Shown: piece after piece, positions 34,129 to 48,311 of the stretch | How positions within the stretch are numbered: the first letter of the stretch is position 1 | Layout of the letters: the number at the start of each line of letters is the position of its first letter | Assembly (NCBI RefSeq): GCF_003201605.1 | Contig: NZ_QJJR01000009.1 | Span: 26,673 to 90,672, forward strand | Source: Streptohalobacillus salinus | GTDB lineage: Bacteria > Bacillota > Bacilli > Bacillales > Amphibacillaceae | Length of the DNA stretch: 64,000 nucleotides | Direction of reading: 5' to 3' | Translations under genes and position numbers: made by a program | The notes under the pieces: generated by a model | What the model saw: only the letters and a program-made list of their open reading frames with translations | What the model was told of the DNA's origin: nothing | Databases searched by the model: none

Positions 34129-35259
34129 ATGCATATTAAAGATTTAACATTGACGAATTACAGAAATTACCCTTCACTTGCGGTTGAATTTGATCCGAAA
34201 GTTAATGTCATCATTGGTGAAAATGCCCAAGGAAAAACAAATTTAATGGAAGCCATCTATGTTCTAGCTTTCACGAAATCATACCGTACGACAAAAGATA
34301 ACGAGTTAATTGCCTGGGATCAAACGTTTGCTAAAGTTGAAGGCACATTATTTAAACGAAATTATCATGTCCCCCTTGAAATGCAGTTTCAAGCAAAGGG
34401 TAAGAAGGCAAAATTAAATCATCTCGAACAGAAACGCCTCAGCGATTACATTGGTGCACTTAATGTCGTCATGTTTGCGCCTGAGGATTTAAATTTGGTT
34501 AAAGGAAGTCCACAAGTAAGACGTCGCTTTATTGATATGGAGATTGGTCAAGTCAAACCCGTTTATATTTATCATCTAGGGCAATACCAAAAGGTATTAA
34601 AACAACGCAATCATTTATTAAAAGACTTACAGCGGCGTAAGACAACCGATACAACCATGTTATCAGTACTCACGGATCAATTAATTGAACATGCGACGAT
34701 TATTTTAGCCAAACGGTTTCTGTTTTTAGATTTACTGATGAATTGGGCACGTCCTATTCACGAAGGAATTACCCAGCATAAGGAAATCCTATCGATTGCT
34801 TACGATGCGTCGATTGATATAGACAATGATGCCGATGTTGATACAATCAAACAACGTTATCAAGCTGTTTTTGAACAAAATCAACAAAAAGAGATTGATC
34901 GAGGTAGCACGCTTTATGGTCCACATCGAGATGATCTTATTTTTTATGTCAATGACCGAAATGTTCAAACCTTTGGTTCACAAGGGCAACAACGGACAAC
35001 GGCTTTATCTTTGAAGCTTGCAGAAATTGAGTTAATTAAGAATGAAGTCGGTGAATATCCTGTTCTGTTATTGGATGATGTATTGAGTGAGCTTGATCGT
35101 TACCGCCAAAGTCATTTATTACACACCATTAAAGATAAAGTGCAAACCTTTGTGACAACCACAAGTGTAAACGATATTGAACATGAAACCATTCGGCAAG
35201 CACGCGTGTTTCATGTGGAAAACGGCTCAATCATAAAACAAGAAGGTGATAAAAGCTAA
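34129..35259 (+). CDS. recF: DNA replication and repair protein RecF
   Basis: RecF is an SMC-like ATPase that loads RecA at gaps with RecO and RecR. The 376 residues show Walker [16 protein letters not shown] (about 30-44), the ABC signature region [18 protein letters not shown] (about 283-300) and Walker [12 protein letters not shown]. The start follows AAGGTAGG. Its stop codon overlaps the remB ATG by one base (TAATG). recR is also in this window. Confidence 0.97.
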   Translation: MHIKDLTLTNYRNYPSLAVEFDPKVNVIIGENAQGKTNLMEAIYVLAFTKSYRTTKDNELIAWDQTFAKVEGTLFKRNYHVPLEMQFQAKGKKAKLNHLEQKRLSDYIGALNVVMFAPEDLNLVKGSPQVRRRFIDMEIGQVKPVYIYHLGQYQKVLKQRNHLLKDLQRRKTTDTTMLSVLTDQLIEHATIILAKRFLFLDLLMNWARPIHEGITQHKEILSIAYDASIDIDNDADVDTIKQRYQAVFEQNQQKEIDRGSTLYGPHRDDLIFYVNDRNVQTFGSQGQQRTTALSLKLAEIELIKNEVGEYPVLLLDDVLSELDRYRQSHLLHTIKDKVQTFVTTTSVNDIEHETIRQARVFHVENGSIIKQEGDKS

Positions 35260-35537
35260 TGTTTATGCATATTGGTCACGACCAAGTGATTCGCTCTGAA
35301 GAAATTATTGCGATGATCAATCAACAAGACATTGAAACATCGTCAATCAATGAAGAAATGATTGATTTTGTTGAACATCAAGATGATGAATTAGAACTTG
35401 ATGATGATGTCATTAAAACGATTGTTATTACTAAAGATAATGTCTATTATAGTCCGTTATCAATTTTGACCTTGAAAAAACGGACCAGTATTTTAAGCGT
35501 ATTAAACCAACAAATGGATTATCTTGAAGAAAACTAA
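35259..35537 (+). CDS. remB: Extracellular matrix regulator RemB (DUF370)
   Basis: A 92-residue protein of the DUF370 family (YaaB/RemB), which in B. subtilis affects matrix gene expression and lies between recF and gyrB. The N-terminal [18 protein letters not shown] and the segment TIVITKDNVYYSPLSILTLKK are typical. It is translationally coupled to recF. The central acidic stretch (DDELELDDDV) is characteristic of the longer RemB relatives. Confidence 0.88.
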   Translation: MFMHIGHDQVIRSEEIIAMINQQDIETSSINEEMIDFVEHQDDELELDDDVIKTIVITKDNVYYSPLSILTLKKRTSILSVLNQQMDYLEEN

Positions 35538-35602
35538 TGGAAACTCGCGCGTGTTAATTAGTGAAAGAACTGACGTTTTTGCGTCAAATTATAGAAATGT
35601 AG

Positions 35603-37540
<1,938 letters not shown>

Positions 37541-37619
37541 GTCGTAACCGACTAAACCTTTAAAAAATAGATAAGCTATAAAAAAGAAATGTGTCCTCAG
37601 TTGGATAGGAGGTAATTGA

Positions 37620-40139
37620 ATGGTGGATAATCAACGTCCCCACGTGAAAGAAATTAATATTGGAAATGAAATGCGTACATCGTTTTTAGATTACGCAATG
37701 AGTGTTATTGTATCCCGTGCTTTACCTGATGTAAGAGACGGTCTTAAACCGGTTCACCGCCGGATTTTATATGCGATGAATGATTTAGGTATGCACGCAG
37801 ACAAAGCCTATAAAAAATCAGCGCGTATTGTTGGTGATGTTATCGGTAAGTACCACCCACACGGTGACTCAGCTGTTTATGAAGCAATGGTGCGGATGGC
37901 GCAAGATTTTAGCTATCGTTACCCATTAGTCGATGGTCACGGTAACTTCGGTTCTGTCGATGGTGACCCAGCGGCAGCGATGCGGTATACCGAAGCAAAA
38001 ATGTCTAAAATATCGATGGAATTGTTGCGTGACATTAATAAAAATACGATCAGTTATGCAGATAACTATGATGGCTCTGAACGTGAACCGGTTGTCTTAC
38101 CTGCGCGCTTCCCCAATTTACTCGTTAATGGTGCCTCAGGTATTGCGGTAGGGATGGCAACAAATATTCCACCACACCAACTCGGTGAAACAATTGATGC
38201 CGTTCTTGCCGTGAGTGAAGATCCAGATATTACGATTGATGAATTAATGGAAAATCACATCACAGGTCCTGATTTCCCAACGGGTGCGACCATTTTAGGC
38301 CGTTCAGGTATTCGAAAAGCTTACGAAACAGGAAAAGGTTCAATCATCATCCGAGCCAAAGCAGAAATTGAAGAACAAGCAAATGGTAAAGCCCGCATTA
38401 TCGTTAATCAAATTCCTTATCAAGTTAATAAAGCAAAGTTAGTTGAAAAAATAGCTGAACTTGCCCGTGATAAGAAAATTGAAGGAATTACCGACTTACG
38501 TGATGAGTCTGACCGTAATGGGATGCGAATTGTGATTGAACTTCGTCGTGACGCAAATCCTAATGTGTTACTCAATAACTTATATAAACAAACCTCTTTA
38601 CAAACATCCTTTGGTATTAACATGTTGGCACTGGTCGATGGTCAACCGAAAGTGTTGAACTTAAAGCAAATGCTTGAATATTACTTGGAACACCAAAAAG
38701 TCATTGTCCGTCGCCGGACAATGTACGAATTAGAAAAAGCAGAGGCCCGTGCCCATATCCTAGAAGGATTGCGGATTGCGCTTGACCATATTGATGCAAT
38801 CATTAAATTGATTCGTGGTTCTGATACTGCAGATGAAGCAAGAACAGGCTTGATTGACCAATTTAACTTGACTGAAAAGCAAGCACAAGCCATTCTTGAT
38901 ATGCGTCTCCAGCGTTTGACAGGCTTAGAACGTGATAAGATCGAAAACGAATATACAGAATTAGCGAAGCTGATTGATGAATTAAAAACAATCCTTGCTG
39001 ATGAAAGCAAGTTGATTGAAATCATTCGAGAAGAATTGCTCGAAATCAAAGAACGTTTCAACGATGTGCGGATGACCGATATCGCTTCTGGTGGTTTTGA
39101 TTTCTTTGAAGATGAAGACCTCATTCCTGAAGAAGATATCGTGATTACTTTAACGCATCGCGGTTACATTAAACGGTTACCATCGTCAACCTATCGTAGT
39201 CAACGTCGTGGTGGACGAGGAGTTCAAGGGATGGAGACCAAAGAAGATGACTTTGTTGAGCACTTGATTTCAACATCGACACACGATACCGTGCTCTTCT
39301 TTACCAATAAAGGTAAAGTCTACCGTCTGAAAGGTTATGAAATCCCTGAGTTTGGTCGAACCGCTAAAGGCTTACCGATCATTAATTTATTAGAAATTGA
39401 TAAAGACGAATGGGTCAATGCTGTAATTACAGTCCATGACTTTGAAGCTGAAGAAGCATACCTCTTCTTTACAACGAAGCACGGTATTTCTAAACGAACA
39501 GAATTAATCCAATTTAAAAACATCCGTCGTGGTGGTTTAATCGCCGTTAACTTACGTGATGAAGATGAATTAATTGCTGTCCGACTGACCAATGGTCATA
39601 AACAGATGATTATTGCTACACGTAATGGTGCCCTGATTCACTTTAAAGAGAGTGACATTCGTTCAATGGGACGTACTGCTGCTGGTGTGAAAGGGATTAA
39701 CTTACGTGAAGATGATGCCGTGGTCTCAATGGAGATTTTAGAAGAAAACCAATTCGTTCTAAACGTAACGGAAAATGGTTACGGTAAGCAAACACCTCAA
39801 GCAGATTACCGCGTGATTAACCGGGGTGGACGTGGGGTTTCAACTGCAAATATTACTGAGAAAACAGGTAAGATTGTTGCGGTGAAGACAGTGACTGGTG
39901 ATGAAGATTTAATGATTATCACAGAAAGTGGTGTGTTAATTCGGATGCCAGTTGAAGCTATTTCCCAGACCGGTCGTAACACCCAAGGGGTAAGACTGAT
40001 TCGTCTTCAAGAAGGCGAATCAGTGGCAACTGTGGCCTCACTTGAAAGTGAAGAGGAAGAAATCGCTGTTGTTGAAGCAACTGAGGCACCTGGAGATGCG
40101 AAAGAAGCTGAAGTGAAGCATCAGGAAGATAACGAATAA
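37620..40139 (+). CDS. gyrA: DNA gyrase subunit A
   Basis: GyrA cuts and rejoins DNA. The 839 residues contain the breakage-reunion domain with [20 protein letters not shown], the quinolone-determining region [20 protein letters not shown] with serine and glutamate at the usual resistance positions (a sensitive-type sequence), and the catalytic tyrosine in [12 protein letters not shown]. The C-terminal beta-pinwheel (about 505-810) includes the GyrA-box QRRGGRG, and an acidic tail follows. AGGAGG precedes the ATG. A strong terminator follows the gene. Confidence 0.98.
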   Translation: MVDNQRPHVKEINIGNEMRTSFLDYAMSVIVSRALPDVRDGLKPVHRRILYAMNDLGMHADKAYKKSARIVGDVIGKYHPHGDSAVYEAMVRMAQDFSYRYPLVDGHGNFGSVDGDPAAAMRYTEAKMSKISMELLRDINKNTISYADNYDGSEREPVVLPARFPNLLVNGASGIAVGMATNIPPHQLGETIDAVLAVSEDPDITIDELMENHITGPDFPTGATILGRSGIRKAYETGKGSIIIRAKAEIEEQANGKARIIVNQIPYQVNKAKLVEKIAELARDKKIEGITDLRDESDRNGMRIVIELRRDANPNVLLNNLYKQTSLQTSFGINMLALVDGQPKVLNLKQMLEYYLEHQKVIVRRRTMYELEKAEARAHILEGLRIALDHIDAIIKLIRGSDTADEARTGLIDQFNLTEKQAQAILDMRLQRLTGLERDKIENEYTELAKLIDELKTILADESKLIEIIREELLEIKERFNDVRMTDIASGGFDFFEDEDLIPEEDIVITLTHRGYIKRLPSSTYRSQRRGGRGVQGMETKEDDFVEHLISTSTHDTVLFFTNKGKVYRLKGYEIPEFGRTAKGLPIINLLEIDKDEWVNAVITVHDFEAEEAYLFFTTKHGISKRTELIQFKNIRRGGLIAVNLRDEDELIAVRLTNGHKQMIIATRNGALIHFKESDIRSMGRTAAGVKGINLREDDAVVSMEILEENQFVLNVTENGYGKQTPQADYRVINRGGRGVSTANITEKTGKIVAVKTVTGDEDLMIITESGVLIRMPVEAISQTGRNTQGVRLIRLQEGESVATVASLESEEEEIAVVEATEAPGDAKEAEVKHQEDNE

Positions 40140-40158
40140 AGCTAAGTGAAAATAAAAT

Positions 40159-40200
40159 AGACGAAGCATACAGGACGATCATGTATGCTTCGTCTTCTCT
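40159..40200 (+). terminator. gyrA terminator
   Basis: AGACGAAGCATACA (40159-40172) pairs perfectly except at the tip with TGTATGCTTCGTCT (40182-40195), followed by TCTCT. It begins 20 bases after the gyrA stop. Confidence 0.85.
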
Positions 40201-40223
40201 AGATAAAGGTGTGTGGTCAAATC

Positions 40224-41318
40224 ATGCGTGTGCATCCAAAACAGCTTGAACCTAAATGTGTATTGCTTCAAGATATCTATGGTAAAGGAAACTATCCGAT
40301 TGTGCCTAAAAAAACGGTTTTATCGGAGACGCATATTGATGTATTGATACGTTTTAGCGTACTTGAAGTTGAAGTGGCTAAAAATTTAGCAAATGGTTTA
40401 ACCTTTTTCCCACAACCGTTAGCGGAAGAAGATAAGTTGCCACAGAAAAAAACTTTAACAGAACAAGAACCGGAACCCGTTGAGTTCACCGTGCAATATC
40501 AAGAAGCAGTGAGTCAGTATCAAAAGATGTTTACTGAATGGCAAAGTGGTGTACCGCTTGATATTCATGCGGTAAGACAGTTGATCCTGCCTTTACTTGA
40601 AGAAGCAGAAGCTAACCAACTGACGATTTTATTATTGGCCTCGCGTTCGAATAAATCAGAATATATTTATCATCATAGCATTGCCATTAGTTTACTTACT
40701 GCTTTACTAGCAAAACGATTAGGTTATCAAAAGGACTGGATTCAAGTAAGTTTAGCAGCTTTTATTGCTGATAGTGGGATGGCTAAGGTGAGCCCACGAA
40801 TTTTGAAGAAAGAACTTCCGTTAACCCCACCTGAAAAAGAAGAAGTAGAAAAACATCCCACTTTTTCATACCGGAATGCTCAAAACTGTCCTTCACTATC
40901 AAAAGCAGCGAAGCTAGGTGTGATTCAGCACCATGAGTATTTAGATGGCAGTGGTTATCCGCTCGGAGTGAAAGCGGATAAAATCCACCCTTATGCGAAA
41001 ATGATTGCCATCACCGATAGTTATCATGCGATGACTTCTGAACGCTTTTATCGTCATAAGAAGCCATTCTTTGCGGTGATCCCAGAAATGAGACAAAAGA
41101 TTAACCATCAATTTGACCCAGAATTTTTGAATGCCTTTATTCAATTGCTTGAGGAGACCATCCTTGATCAACCGGTCTATTTGACAAATGGTCAATCGGG
41201 ACGAGTTGTATCCTTATCGTTAGATGATCATCCAGAAGTATTGGTACAAGTTCATGAAACACAAGATGTGATTTCAATTGCCGACCAAAACAAAGTAAAA
41301 ATCGACTATTTTATTTAA
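40224..41318 (+). CDS. HD-GYP-like protein with a degenerate HD motif
   Basis: A 364-residue protein whose middle (about 135-300) is an HD-GYP domain, the fold of cyclic di-GMP phosphodiesterases. HHSIAISLLTALLAKRLGY, the HHExxDGxGYP motif in QHHEYLDGSGYPLG and AITDSYHAMTSERFYR are recognisable, but the HD pair expected as LHDIGK reads FIADSGM, so the metal-binding histidine is replaced by alanine. The enzyme may be inactive or altered. The ATG at 40224 was preferred over a GTG at 40209; GGTGTG lies upstream. The gene stands alone between the gyrA terminator and the guaB leader. Confidence 0.8.
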   Translation: MRVHPKQLEPKCVLLQDIYGKGNYPIVPKKTVLSETHIDVLIRFSVLEVEVAKNLANGLTFFPQPLAEEDKLPQKKTLTEQEPEPVEFTVQYQEAVSQYQKMFTEWQSGVPLDIHAVRQLILPLLEEAEANQLTILLLASRSNKSEYIYHHSIAISLLTALLAKRLGYQKDWIQVSLAAFIADSGMAKVSPRILKKELPLTPPEKEEVEKHPTFSYRNAQNCPSLSKAAKLGVIQHHEYLDGSGYPLGVKADKIHPYAKMIAITDSYHAMTSERFYRHKKPFFAVIPEMRQKINHQFDPEFLNAFIQLLEETILDQPVYLTNGQSGRVVSLSLDDHPEVLVQVHETQDVISIADQNKVKIDYFI

Positions 41319-43221
<1,903 letters not shown>

Positions 43222-43246
43222 AAAAACATATATTAGTACGGGTTAG

Positions 43247-43281
43247 AAACAGGTGAGGATTACCTCACCTGTTTTACTTTT
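43247..43281 (+). terminator. guaB terminator
   Basis: AAACAGGTGAGG (43247-43258) pairs with CCTCACCTGTTT (43263-43274) across a 4-base loop, followed by a T-rich tail. Confidence 0.9.
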
Positions 43282-43381
43282 ACATATAAAGGTATAAATT
43301 CACATCGAAAAACAGATACAAAAAGGTAGGAGTTATGGTAAAATACAAAGCGTGAGATAAAAAATTTGGGGGTAATAAACC

Positions 43382-44704
43382 GTGAAAGATATGATTAAAA
43401 AAGGATTTAGTGTAGCGTTTATCGCACTAATGATCAGTATACTACTACCATTAGCTGTTCAAGCTGATATTGACTTAGAAGCAGAATCAGGTATTTTGGT
43501 TGATGCCAAAACAGGAGATATTCTCTATCAAAAAAATGCGGATTTAAAATTACCACCAGCAAGTATGACGAAAATGATGACGGAGTACTTAGTGTTGGAG
43601 GCCATTGATGAAGGAACCATCACATGGGAAACAACAACAGAAATTAGCGACTATCCTTACTCGATTTCAGCAAATACAGCTTTTTCTGGCATCGGTTTAA
43701 GACAAAATAAGGCGTACACGGTGCGTGAATTGTATGAAGGCATGGCGATTATCTCAGATAACGCAACCACGATTGCTCTCGCAGAGCTTGTTGCAGGTAG
43801 CGAAGGTGAATTCGTCCAAATGATGAACACAAAAGCGGAAGCACTTGGCTTGCCTGATTATAAATTTGTGAATTCAACCGGTTTAAATAATAAAAGCTTA
43901 GGTGATAATTATCCTGAAGGAACGAACCCTGATGATGATAATCTCTTATCTGCTCGTTCAGCGGCGATGCTAGCTTATCACTTAGTTAACGATTATCCTG
44001 AAGTGTTAGAATTCTCAAGTACGATACGTTCAGAACTTGATGAGCAACCGTTAGAAAACTTAAACTGGATGTTGCCATGGAACAATGATAATTTTAGTCA
44101 GTATCAATACGAGGGCGTTGATGGCCTTAAAACAGGCTATACGTCGGAAGCCGGTTATTGTTTTACAAGTACAGCTCAACGCGGAGAAGACCGCTTTATT
44201 ACCGTTGTTATGCGTACAGATAGCTATGGTGCACGTTTTCTAGAAACACAAAAGCTATTGGATCATGGATTTAATGATTTTACTGAGATGGAACTTTATC
44301 AAGCAGGTCACCGTCTCGAAGGGATGGAAACACTGGAAGTTGCTAAAGGAAAAGAAGATCAAGTAGCGATCGCGTTAGCAAATGGTTTTAGCCAAATGGT
44401 ACGTGAAGGTGAAGAAGAGTTATATGACTTAACGTATACGTTAAATGAAGAGGCCTTGACCGAAGATGGCAAGATTGAAGCACCTATTGCCTCAGGGACA
44501 GTGATTGGGCAAGTGACGTTAGCTTACAAGGGTGATGTCGACTATGGAAATATCGATGAAACAAAAGATATGAAAGTGGTTGACCTTGTCACGACTGCAG
44601 ATATTGAAAAAGCAAGCTGGTTTAGTTTAGTGTTATCAGCGATTGGCGATTTCTTTGTCGGTATCTACAACACGGTCGTAGATACGGTTACGGGTTGGTT
44701 CTAA
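43382..44704 (+). CDS. dacA: D-alanyl-D-alanine carboxypeptidase DacA (PBP5 type)
   Basis: DacA removes the terminal D-alanine from peptidoglycan stem peptides outside the cell. The 440 residues include a signal peptide (about 1-29, ending VQA), the SXXK motif in PASMTKMMTEY, the SXN motif in ISDNATTIALAEL, the KTG motif in VDGLKTGYTSEAG, a C-terminal beta domain, and an amphipathic C-terminal anchor (WFSLVLSAIGDFFVGIYNTV). The start is GTG, with GGGGGT upstream. The gene follows guaB and has its own terminator. Confidence 0.96.
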   Translation: MKDMIKKGFSVAFIALMISILLPLAVQADIDLEAESGILVDAKTGDILYQKNADLKLPPASMTKMMTEYLVLEAIDEGTITWETTTEISDYPYSISANTAFSGIGLRQNKAYTVRELYEGMAIISDNATTIALAELVAGSEGEFVQMMNTKAEALGLPDYKFVNSTGLNNKSLGDNYPEGTNPDDDNLLSARSAAMLAYHLVNDYPEVLEFSSTIRSELDEQPLENLNWMLPWNNDNFSQYQYEGVDGLKTGYTSEAGYCFTSTAQRGEDRFITVVMRTDSYGARFLETQKLLDHGFNDFTEMELYQAGHRLEGMETLEVAKGKEDQVAIALANGFSQMVREGEEELYDLTYTLNEEALTEDGKIEAPIASGTVIGQVTLAYKGDVDYGNIDETKDMKVVDLVTTADIEKASWFSLVLSAIGDFFVGIYNTVVDTVTGWF

Positions 44705-44722
44705 TTCCCCTCACCGAACAAT

Positions 44723-44777
44723 AAACAACATACCTGAATAACATTAGCTAACTAGTGTTACTTGGGTATGTTGTTTT
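44723..44777 (+). terminator. dacA terminator
   Basis: AAACAACATACC (44723-44734) pairs with GGTATGTTGTTT (44765-44776), extended by an inner AATAACATTAG/CTAGTGTTACTT stem, with a TTTT tail. The whole hairpin is about 54 bases. Confidence 0.85.
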
Positions 44778-44779
44778 AA

Positions 44780-45096
44780 AATCGTAGGAACCTCCATTGC
44801 AAACTTGGCTATAGGTAGAGTGTCTTGACCGTCCACTTGTCCGATTTCTCTATAAGGCTAGGACACTTCCTCGAAGCAGGAAGACAGAATCAATAAAAAG
44901 TAGCCGATTTTAGTCGCTATGGCAGGAAAAACAGTCAAAAATTGTTGCTTAAGTAGGTATCATGAGATACAATGTTAGCTATCGAAATAGATTGAATTTT
45001 TTCTTTTTTACGATAAATTCAATATATATCCAATCGATATTTTATGCTATTATAGCCATTTAACTATTACACATGGCAATTCAAGGGGGAAAAGAA
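44780..45096 (+). other. Upstream region of pdxS with symmetric AT-rich elements
   Basis: The gap holds an imperfect hairpin (about 44819-44868), the palindrome GTATCATGAGATAC (44958-44971 region), an inverted repeat TTGAATTT/AAATTCAA (44992-44999 with 45015-45022), and an extended -10 promoter TGCTATTAT (45045-45053). No gene is visible. The two symmetric elements just upstream of the promoter could be operator sites, but no regulator of pdxS is identified. Confidence 0.45.
45045..45053 (+). promoter_or_regulatory. Extended -10 promoter of pdxS-pdxT
   Basis: TGCTATTAT is an extended -10 element 44 bases before the pdxS start. No good -35 is visible at 17 bases. Confidence 0.45.
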
Positions 45097-45981
45097 ATGG
45101 TAAACGTAGGAACAGATCGAGTTAAACGAGGAATGGCTGAGATGCAAAAAGGTGGCGTCATTATGGACGTTATCAACGCTGAACAAGCTAAGATTGCTGA
45201 AGAAGCAGGCGCAGTTGCTGTTATGGCACTTGAACGTGTACCTTCTGATATTCGTAAAGCAGGCGGCGTTGCACGTATGGCAGACCCAACCATTGTTGAA
45301 GAAGTTATGAATGCTGTTTCAATTCCAGTGATGGCTAAAGCGCGTATTGGTCACATTGTTGAGGCCCGTGTTTTAGAATCAATGGGTGTTGATTATATTG
45401 ATGAAAGTGAAGTACTCACACCTGCAGATGAGGTGTATCATTTAAATAAAAAAGATTACACGGTCCCATTTGTCTGTGGTTGCCGTGATTTAGGTGAAGC
45501 GGCCCGTCGTATTGGTGAGGGAGCATCGATGTTACGCACAAAAGGTGAACCAGGGACAGGAAACATCGTTGAAGCTGTTCGTCACATGCGTGAAGTGAAT
45601 GCACAAGTACGTAAGCTGGTAACTATGTCAGTTGATGAAGTGATGACCTTCGCAAAAGAATTAGGCGCACCTTATGAAGTGCTACTTGATATTAAAGAAA
45701 ATGGGCGTTTGCCAGTTGTTAACTTTGCTGCCGGTGGGATCGCAACCCCTGCAGATGCTGCTTTGATGATGCAGTTAGGTGCTGATGGTGTCTTTGTCGG
45801 TTCAGGTATCTTTAAATCAGATAATCCAGAGAAATTCGCGCGTGCGATTGTTGAAGCAACGACGCATTATGAGGATTATGAATTAATTGCTCGTGTATCA
45901 AAAGATTTAGGCGAAGCAATGAAAGGGATTGAAATCTCGACGATTCAACCGCATGAAAGAATGCAAGACCGTGGTTGGTAA
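45097..45981 (+). CDS. pdxS: Pyridoxal 5'-phosphate synthase subunit PdxS
   Basis: PdxS builds PLP from ribose 5-phosphate, glyceraldehyde 3-phosphate and ammonia supplied by PdxT. The ATG at 45097 follows AAGGGGG and gives 294 residues, the family length; the longer frame is rejected. The barrel contains the first catalytic lysine in [14 protein letters not shown] and the second in [17 protein letters not shown]. The C-terminus ends HERMQDRGW as usual. It is 24 bases upstream of pdxT. Confidence 0.97.
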   Translation: MVNVGTDRVKRGMAEMQKGGVIMDVINAEQAKIAEEAGAVAVMALERVPSDIRKAGGVARMADPTIVEEVMNAVSIPVMAKARIGHIVEARVLESMGVDYIDESEVLTPADEVYHLNKKDYTVPFVCGCRDLGEAARRIGEGASMLRTKGEPGTGNIVEAVRHMREVNAQVRKLVTMSVDEVMTFAKELGAPYEVLLDIKENGRLPVVNFAAGGIATPADAALMMQLGADGVFVGSGIFKSDNPEKFARAIVEATTHYEDYELIARVSKDLGEAMKGIEISTIQPHERMQDRGW

Positions 45982-46005
45982 TTTTATAAACAAAGGAAGA
46001 CAATT

Positions 46006-46602
46006 ATGATTACTGTAGGGGTATTAGGATTACAAGGTGCGGTACGTGAGCATATCCATTCAATCGAACGGAGTGGTCACCAAGCCGTCGTCGTGAAGAA
46101 AGTTGAACAACTAAATGAAATTGATGGGTTAATTTTACCGGGTGGCGAATCAACGACCATGCGCCGTTTAATCGATAAATATGCTTTTTTAGAACCGTTA
46201 CGTCAATTTGGTGAAGCGGGGAAACCTATCTTTGGTACATGTGCTGGTTTAATTTTATTAGCAAACAAAATTACGAATCAAGAAGGTTATCATTTAGGTT
46301 TAATGGACATGACGGTGACACGAAATGCCTTTGGTAGACAGAAAGAGTCATTTGAAGCGACCCTTCAAATTGAAGGGGTAGCCGATGATTACGATGCGGT
46401 TTTTATTCGCGCACCGTACATTAATGCGGTGGGTGCAGGGGTAAATGTGCTATCGACTTATCAAGGAGCAATAGTTGCAGCAGAAGAGGGACCATTTCTC
46501 TGCGCATCGTTTCACCCAGAATTAACGAAAGATGATCGTTTGGTTCAATATTTTATTAAAAAGATTGAGGAATCAAAAAAGCACTTGCAAGTTAAAGCAT
46601 AG
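46006..46602 (+). CDS. pdxT: Pyridoxal 5'-phosphate synthase glutaminase subunit PdxT
   Basis: PdxT hydrolyses glutamine and channels ammonia to PdxS. The 198-residue class I glutaminase shows [12 protein letters not shown] at the start, [11 protein letters not shown], the nucleophile cysteine in [11 protein letters not shown], and the His-Glu pair in [18 protein letters not shown] precedes the ATG. It is co-transcribed with pdxS. Confidence 0.96.
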   Translation: MITVGVLGLQGAVREHIHSIERSGHQAVVVKKVEQLNEIDGLILPGGESTTMRRLIDKYAFLEPLRQFGEAGKPIFGTCAGLILLANKITNQEGYHLGLMDMTVTRNAFGRQKESFEATLQIEGVADDYDAVFIRAPYINAVGAGVNVLSTYQGAIVAAEEGPFLCASFHPELTKDDRLVQYFIKKIEESKKHLQVKA

Positions 46603-46625
46603 TTTTGTATGCTTTAGTTAAATTA

Positions 46626-46870
46626 TTATAGAGCGAAGACGTTTTTAGAGGAAGTAGTATCCGAATAGCCTGTCTTTAAAGAGAGCCAATGGTTGGTGAG
46701 AATTGGTGGCAGCTTTCGGAGAATCCATCCTACGAGTGACGTGCGGTAATAAGCATGTCCGGTGATGAGCCGTTATCAAAAAAGAAGCCGGGAGATCTAG
46801 GTCTCCAACTAGGGTGGTATCGCGGGTAAAACTCTCGTCCCTGATGTATATTTGGGATGAGGGTTTTTTC
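46626..46870 (+). promoter_or_regulatory. Serine T-box leader of serS
   Basis: A typical T-box riboswitch that senses uncharged tRNA-Ser. Features are the stem I base GCGAAGACG, AG-rich motif AGAGGAAGTAGTAT, GAGAGCC, and GGTTGGTGAGAATT, the specifier TCC (46724-46726) in GAATCCATCC, the T-box AGGGTGGTATCGCGGG (46811-46826), and a terminator CTCTCGTCCC/GGGATGAGGG (46832-46862) with a T6 tail. Uncharged tRNA-Ser should stabilise the antiterminator and allow serS expression. Confidence 0.93.
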
Positions 46871-46945
46871 TGTATACGAAAATAAACACGAACGTCTGTC
46901 GCTTAATTATCAAGCATTAAAAAAAGGATATGAGGAGTGAAAGCT

Positions 46946-48220
46946 GTGTTAGACATTAAGTATTTACGTCAAAACTTCGAAGAGGTCAAACAAAAATTAA
47001 ACCACCGTGGTGAAGATTTATCAGACCTCGATCAATTTGAAGCGCTTGATCAATCACGTCGTGATTTGATTGCTAAAACAGAAGAATTAAAGGCAAAACG
47101 CAATGAAGTAACCAAAGAAATCGCTACCTTGAAGAAAGAAAAACAAGATGCAGAGGCCATGATTAAAGAAATGCGTGCTGTTGGCGATGAGATTAAAGCA
47201 ATTGATAGCGAGTTAAGAGGGGTAGAAGAGAAGCTCGAACAATTGATGTTATCGATTCCGAACATTCCTCACGAATCCACACCGGTCGGTGAAACAGAGG
47301 ATGATAATGTTGAAATTCGTAAATGGGGCGATGTGAAGGTACCTGGGTTTGAACAAATTCCTCACTGGGATTTAGCGACGCGTTTACAGATGCTTGATTT
47401 TGAACGCGCTGCAAAAGTTACCGGTAGCCGTTTTGTCTTCTATACAGGAATAGGTGCTCGCCTTGAGCGTGCCTTAATTAACTTCATGATGGATTTACAT
47501 GCGGAAGAGCATGGATATAGTGAAATGTTACCCCCGTATATTGTCAATCGTCAGAGCATGACAGGTACAGGCCAGTTACCGAAATTTGAAGAAGATGCCT
47601 TTAAACTGGAGGACTGGGATTACTTCTTAGTGCCAACAGCAGAAGTCCCGGTAACGAACTATTATCGTGATGACATTTTGACTGCTGAACAATTACCACA
47701 GAAATTTGTCGCCTATAGTGCGTCTTTCCGCTCTGAAGCAGGTTCAGCTGGTCGTGATACCCGTGGATTGATTCGTCAACATCAATTTAATAAAGTTGAG
47801 TTAGTCCAGTTTGTTAAACCAGAAGAATCATATGACCGCTTAGAAGAGTTGACCTCTCATGCAGAGAAGGTCTTACAATTACTTGAACTTCCTTATCGTG
47901 TGCTCAGCATGTGTACGGCTGATTTAGGTTTTACCGCAGCGAAGAAATATGACATTGAAGTCTGGATGCCAAGTAATGCTACGTACCGTGAAATATCTTC
48001 TTGTTCAAACTTTGAAGATTTCCAAGCACGTCGAAGTGGCATTCGTTTCCGCCGCGAAGAGAAGGCGAAATTAGAATTTGTTCATACCTTAAATGGTTCA
48101 GGCCTTGCGGTAGGAAGAACAGTGGCAGCCATTATTGAAAATCATCAAAACGAAGATGGCTCCATCACGATTCCGGAAGTACTGCGCCCGTATATGGGTA
48201 ATCGTACCGTCATTAAGTAA
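46946..48220 (+). CDS. serS: Seryl-tRNA synthetase
   Basis: SerS charges tRNA-Ser. The GTG at 46946 was chosen because GAGGAG lies eight bases upstream and the product then begins [14 protein letters not shown]; it is 424 residues long. An N-terminal coiled-coil tRNA-binding arm (about 25-100) precedes the class II core, with motif 2 in [20 protein letters not shown] and motif 3 in [15 protein letters not shown]. It is controlled by the serine T-box upstream. Confidence 0.97.
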   Translation: MLDIKYLRQNFEEVKQKLNHRGEDLSDLDQFEALDQSRRDLIAKTEELKAKRNEVTKEIATLKKEKQDAEAMIKEMRAVGDEIKAIDSELRGVEEKLEQLMLSIPNIPHESTPVGETEDDNVEIRKWGDVKVPGFEQIPHWDLATRLQMLDFERAAKVTGSRFVFYTGIGARLERALINFMMDLHAEEHGYSEMLPPYIVNRQSMTGTGQLPKFEEDAFKLEDWDYFLVPTAEVPVTNYYRDDILTAEQLPQKFVAYSASFRSEAGSAGRDTRGLIRQHQFNKVELVQFVKPEESYDRLEELTSHAEKVLQLLELPYRVLSMCTADLGFTAAKKYDIEVWMPSNATYREISSCSNFEDFQARRSGIRFRREEKAKLEFVHTLNGSGLAVGRTVAAIIENHQNEDGSITIPEVLRPYMGNRTVIK

Positions 48221-48246
48221 TCCATCATCAACCAGAAAACGAAACA

Positions 48247-48292
48247 ACAGGTGGGTCAGACACAGCACTGTGTCTGACCCACCTGTTTAAAT
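48247..48292. terminator. Terminator between serS and the convergent ATPase gene
   Basis: A near-perfect 19-20-bp stem (48247-48265 with 48268-48287; core GGTGGGTCAGACAC) with a T-rich tail on the plus strand. It serves serS and may work in both directions. Confidence 0.9.
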
Positions 48293-48311
48293 TTCTTGAT
48301 CACTAGACGAA

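Noticed and set aside
35207..35222. parS-like sequence TGTTTCATGTGGAAAA inside recF
   Set aside because: Three mismatches to the 16-bp palindrome and loss of symmetry; the three perfect sites elsewhere make this unlikely to matter.
37629..37640. CACGTGAAAG at the start of gyrA as a half parS site
   Set aside because: Only half of the palindrome is present and it is coding sequence.
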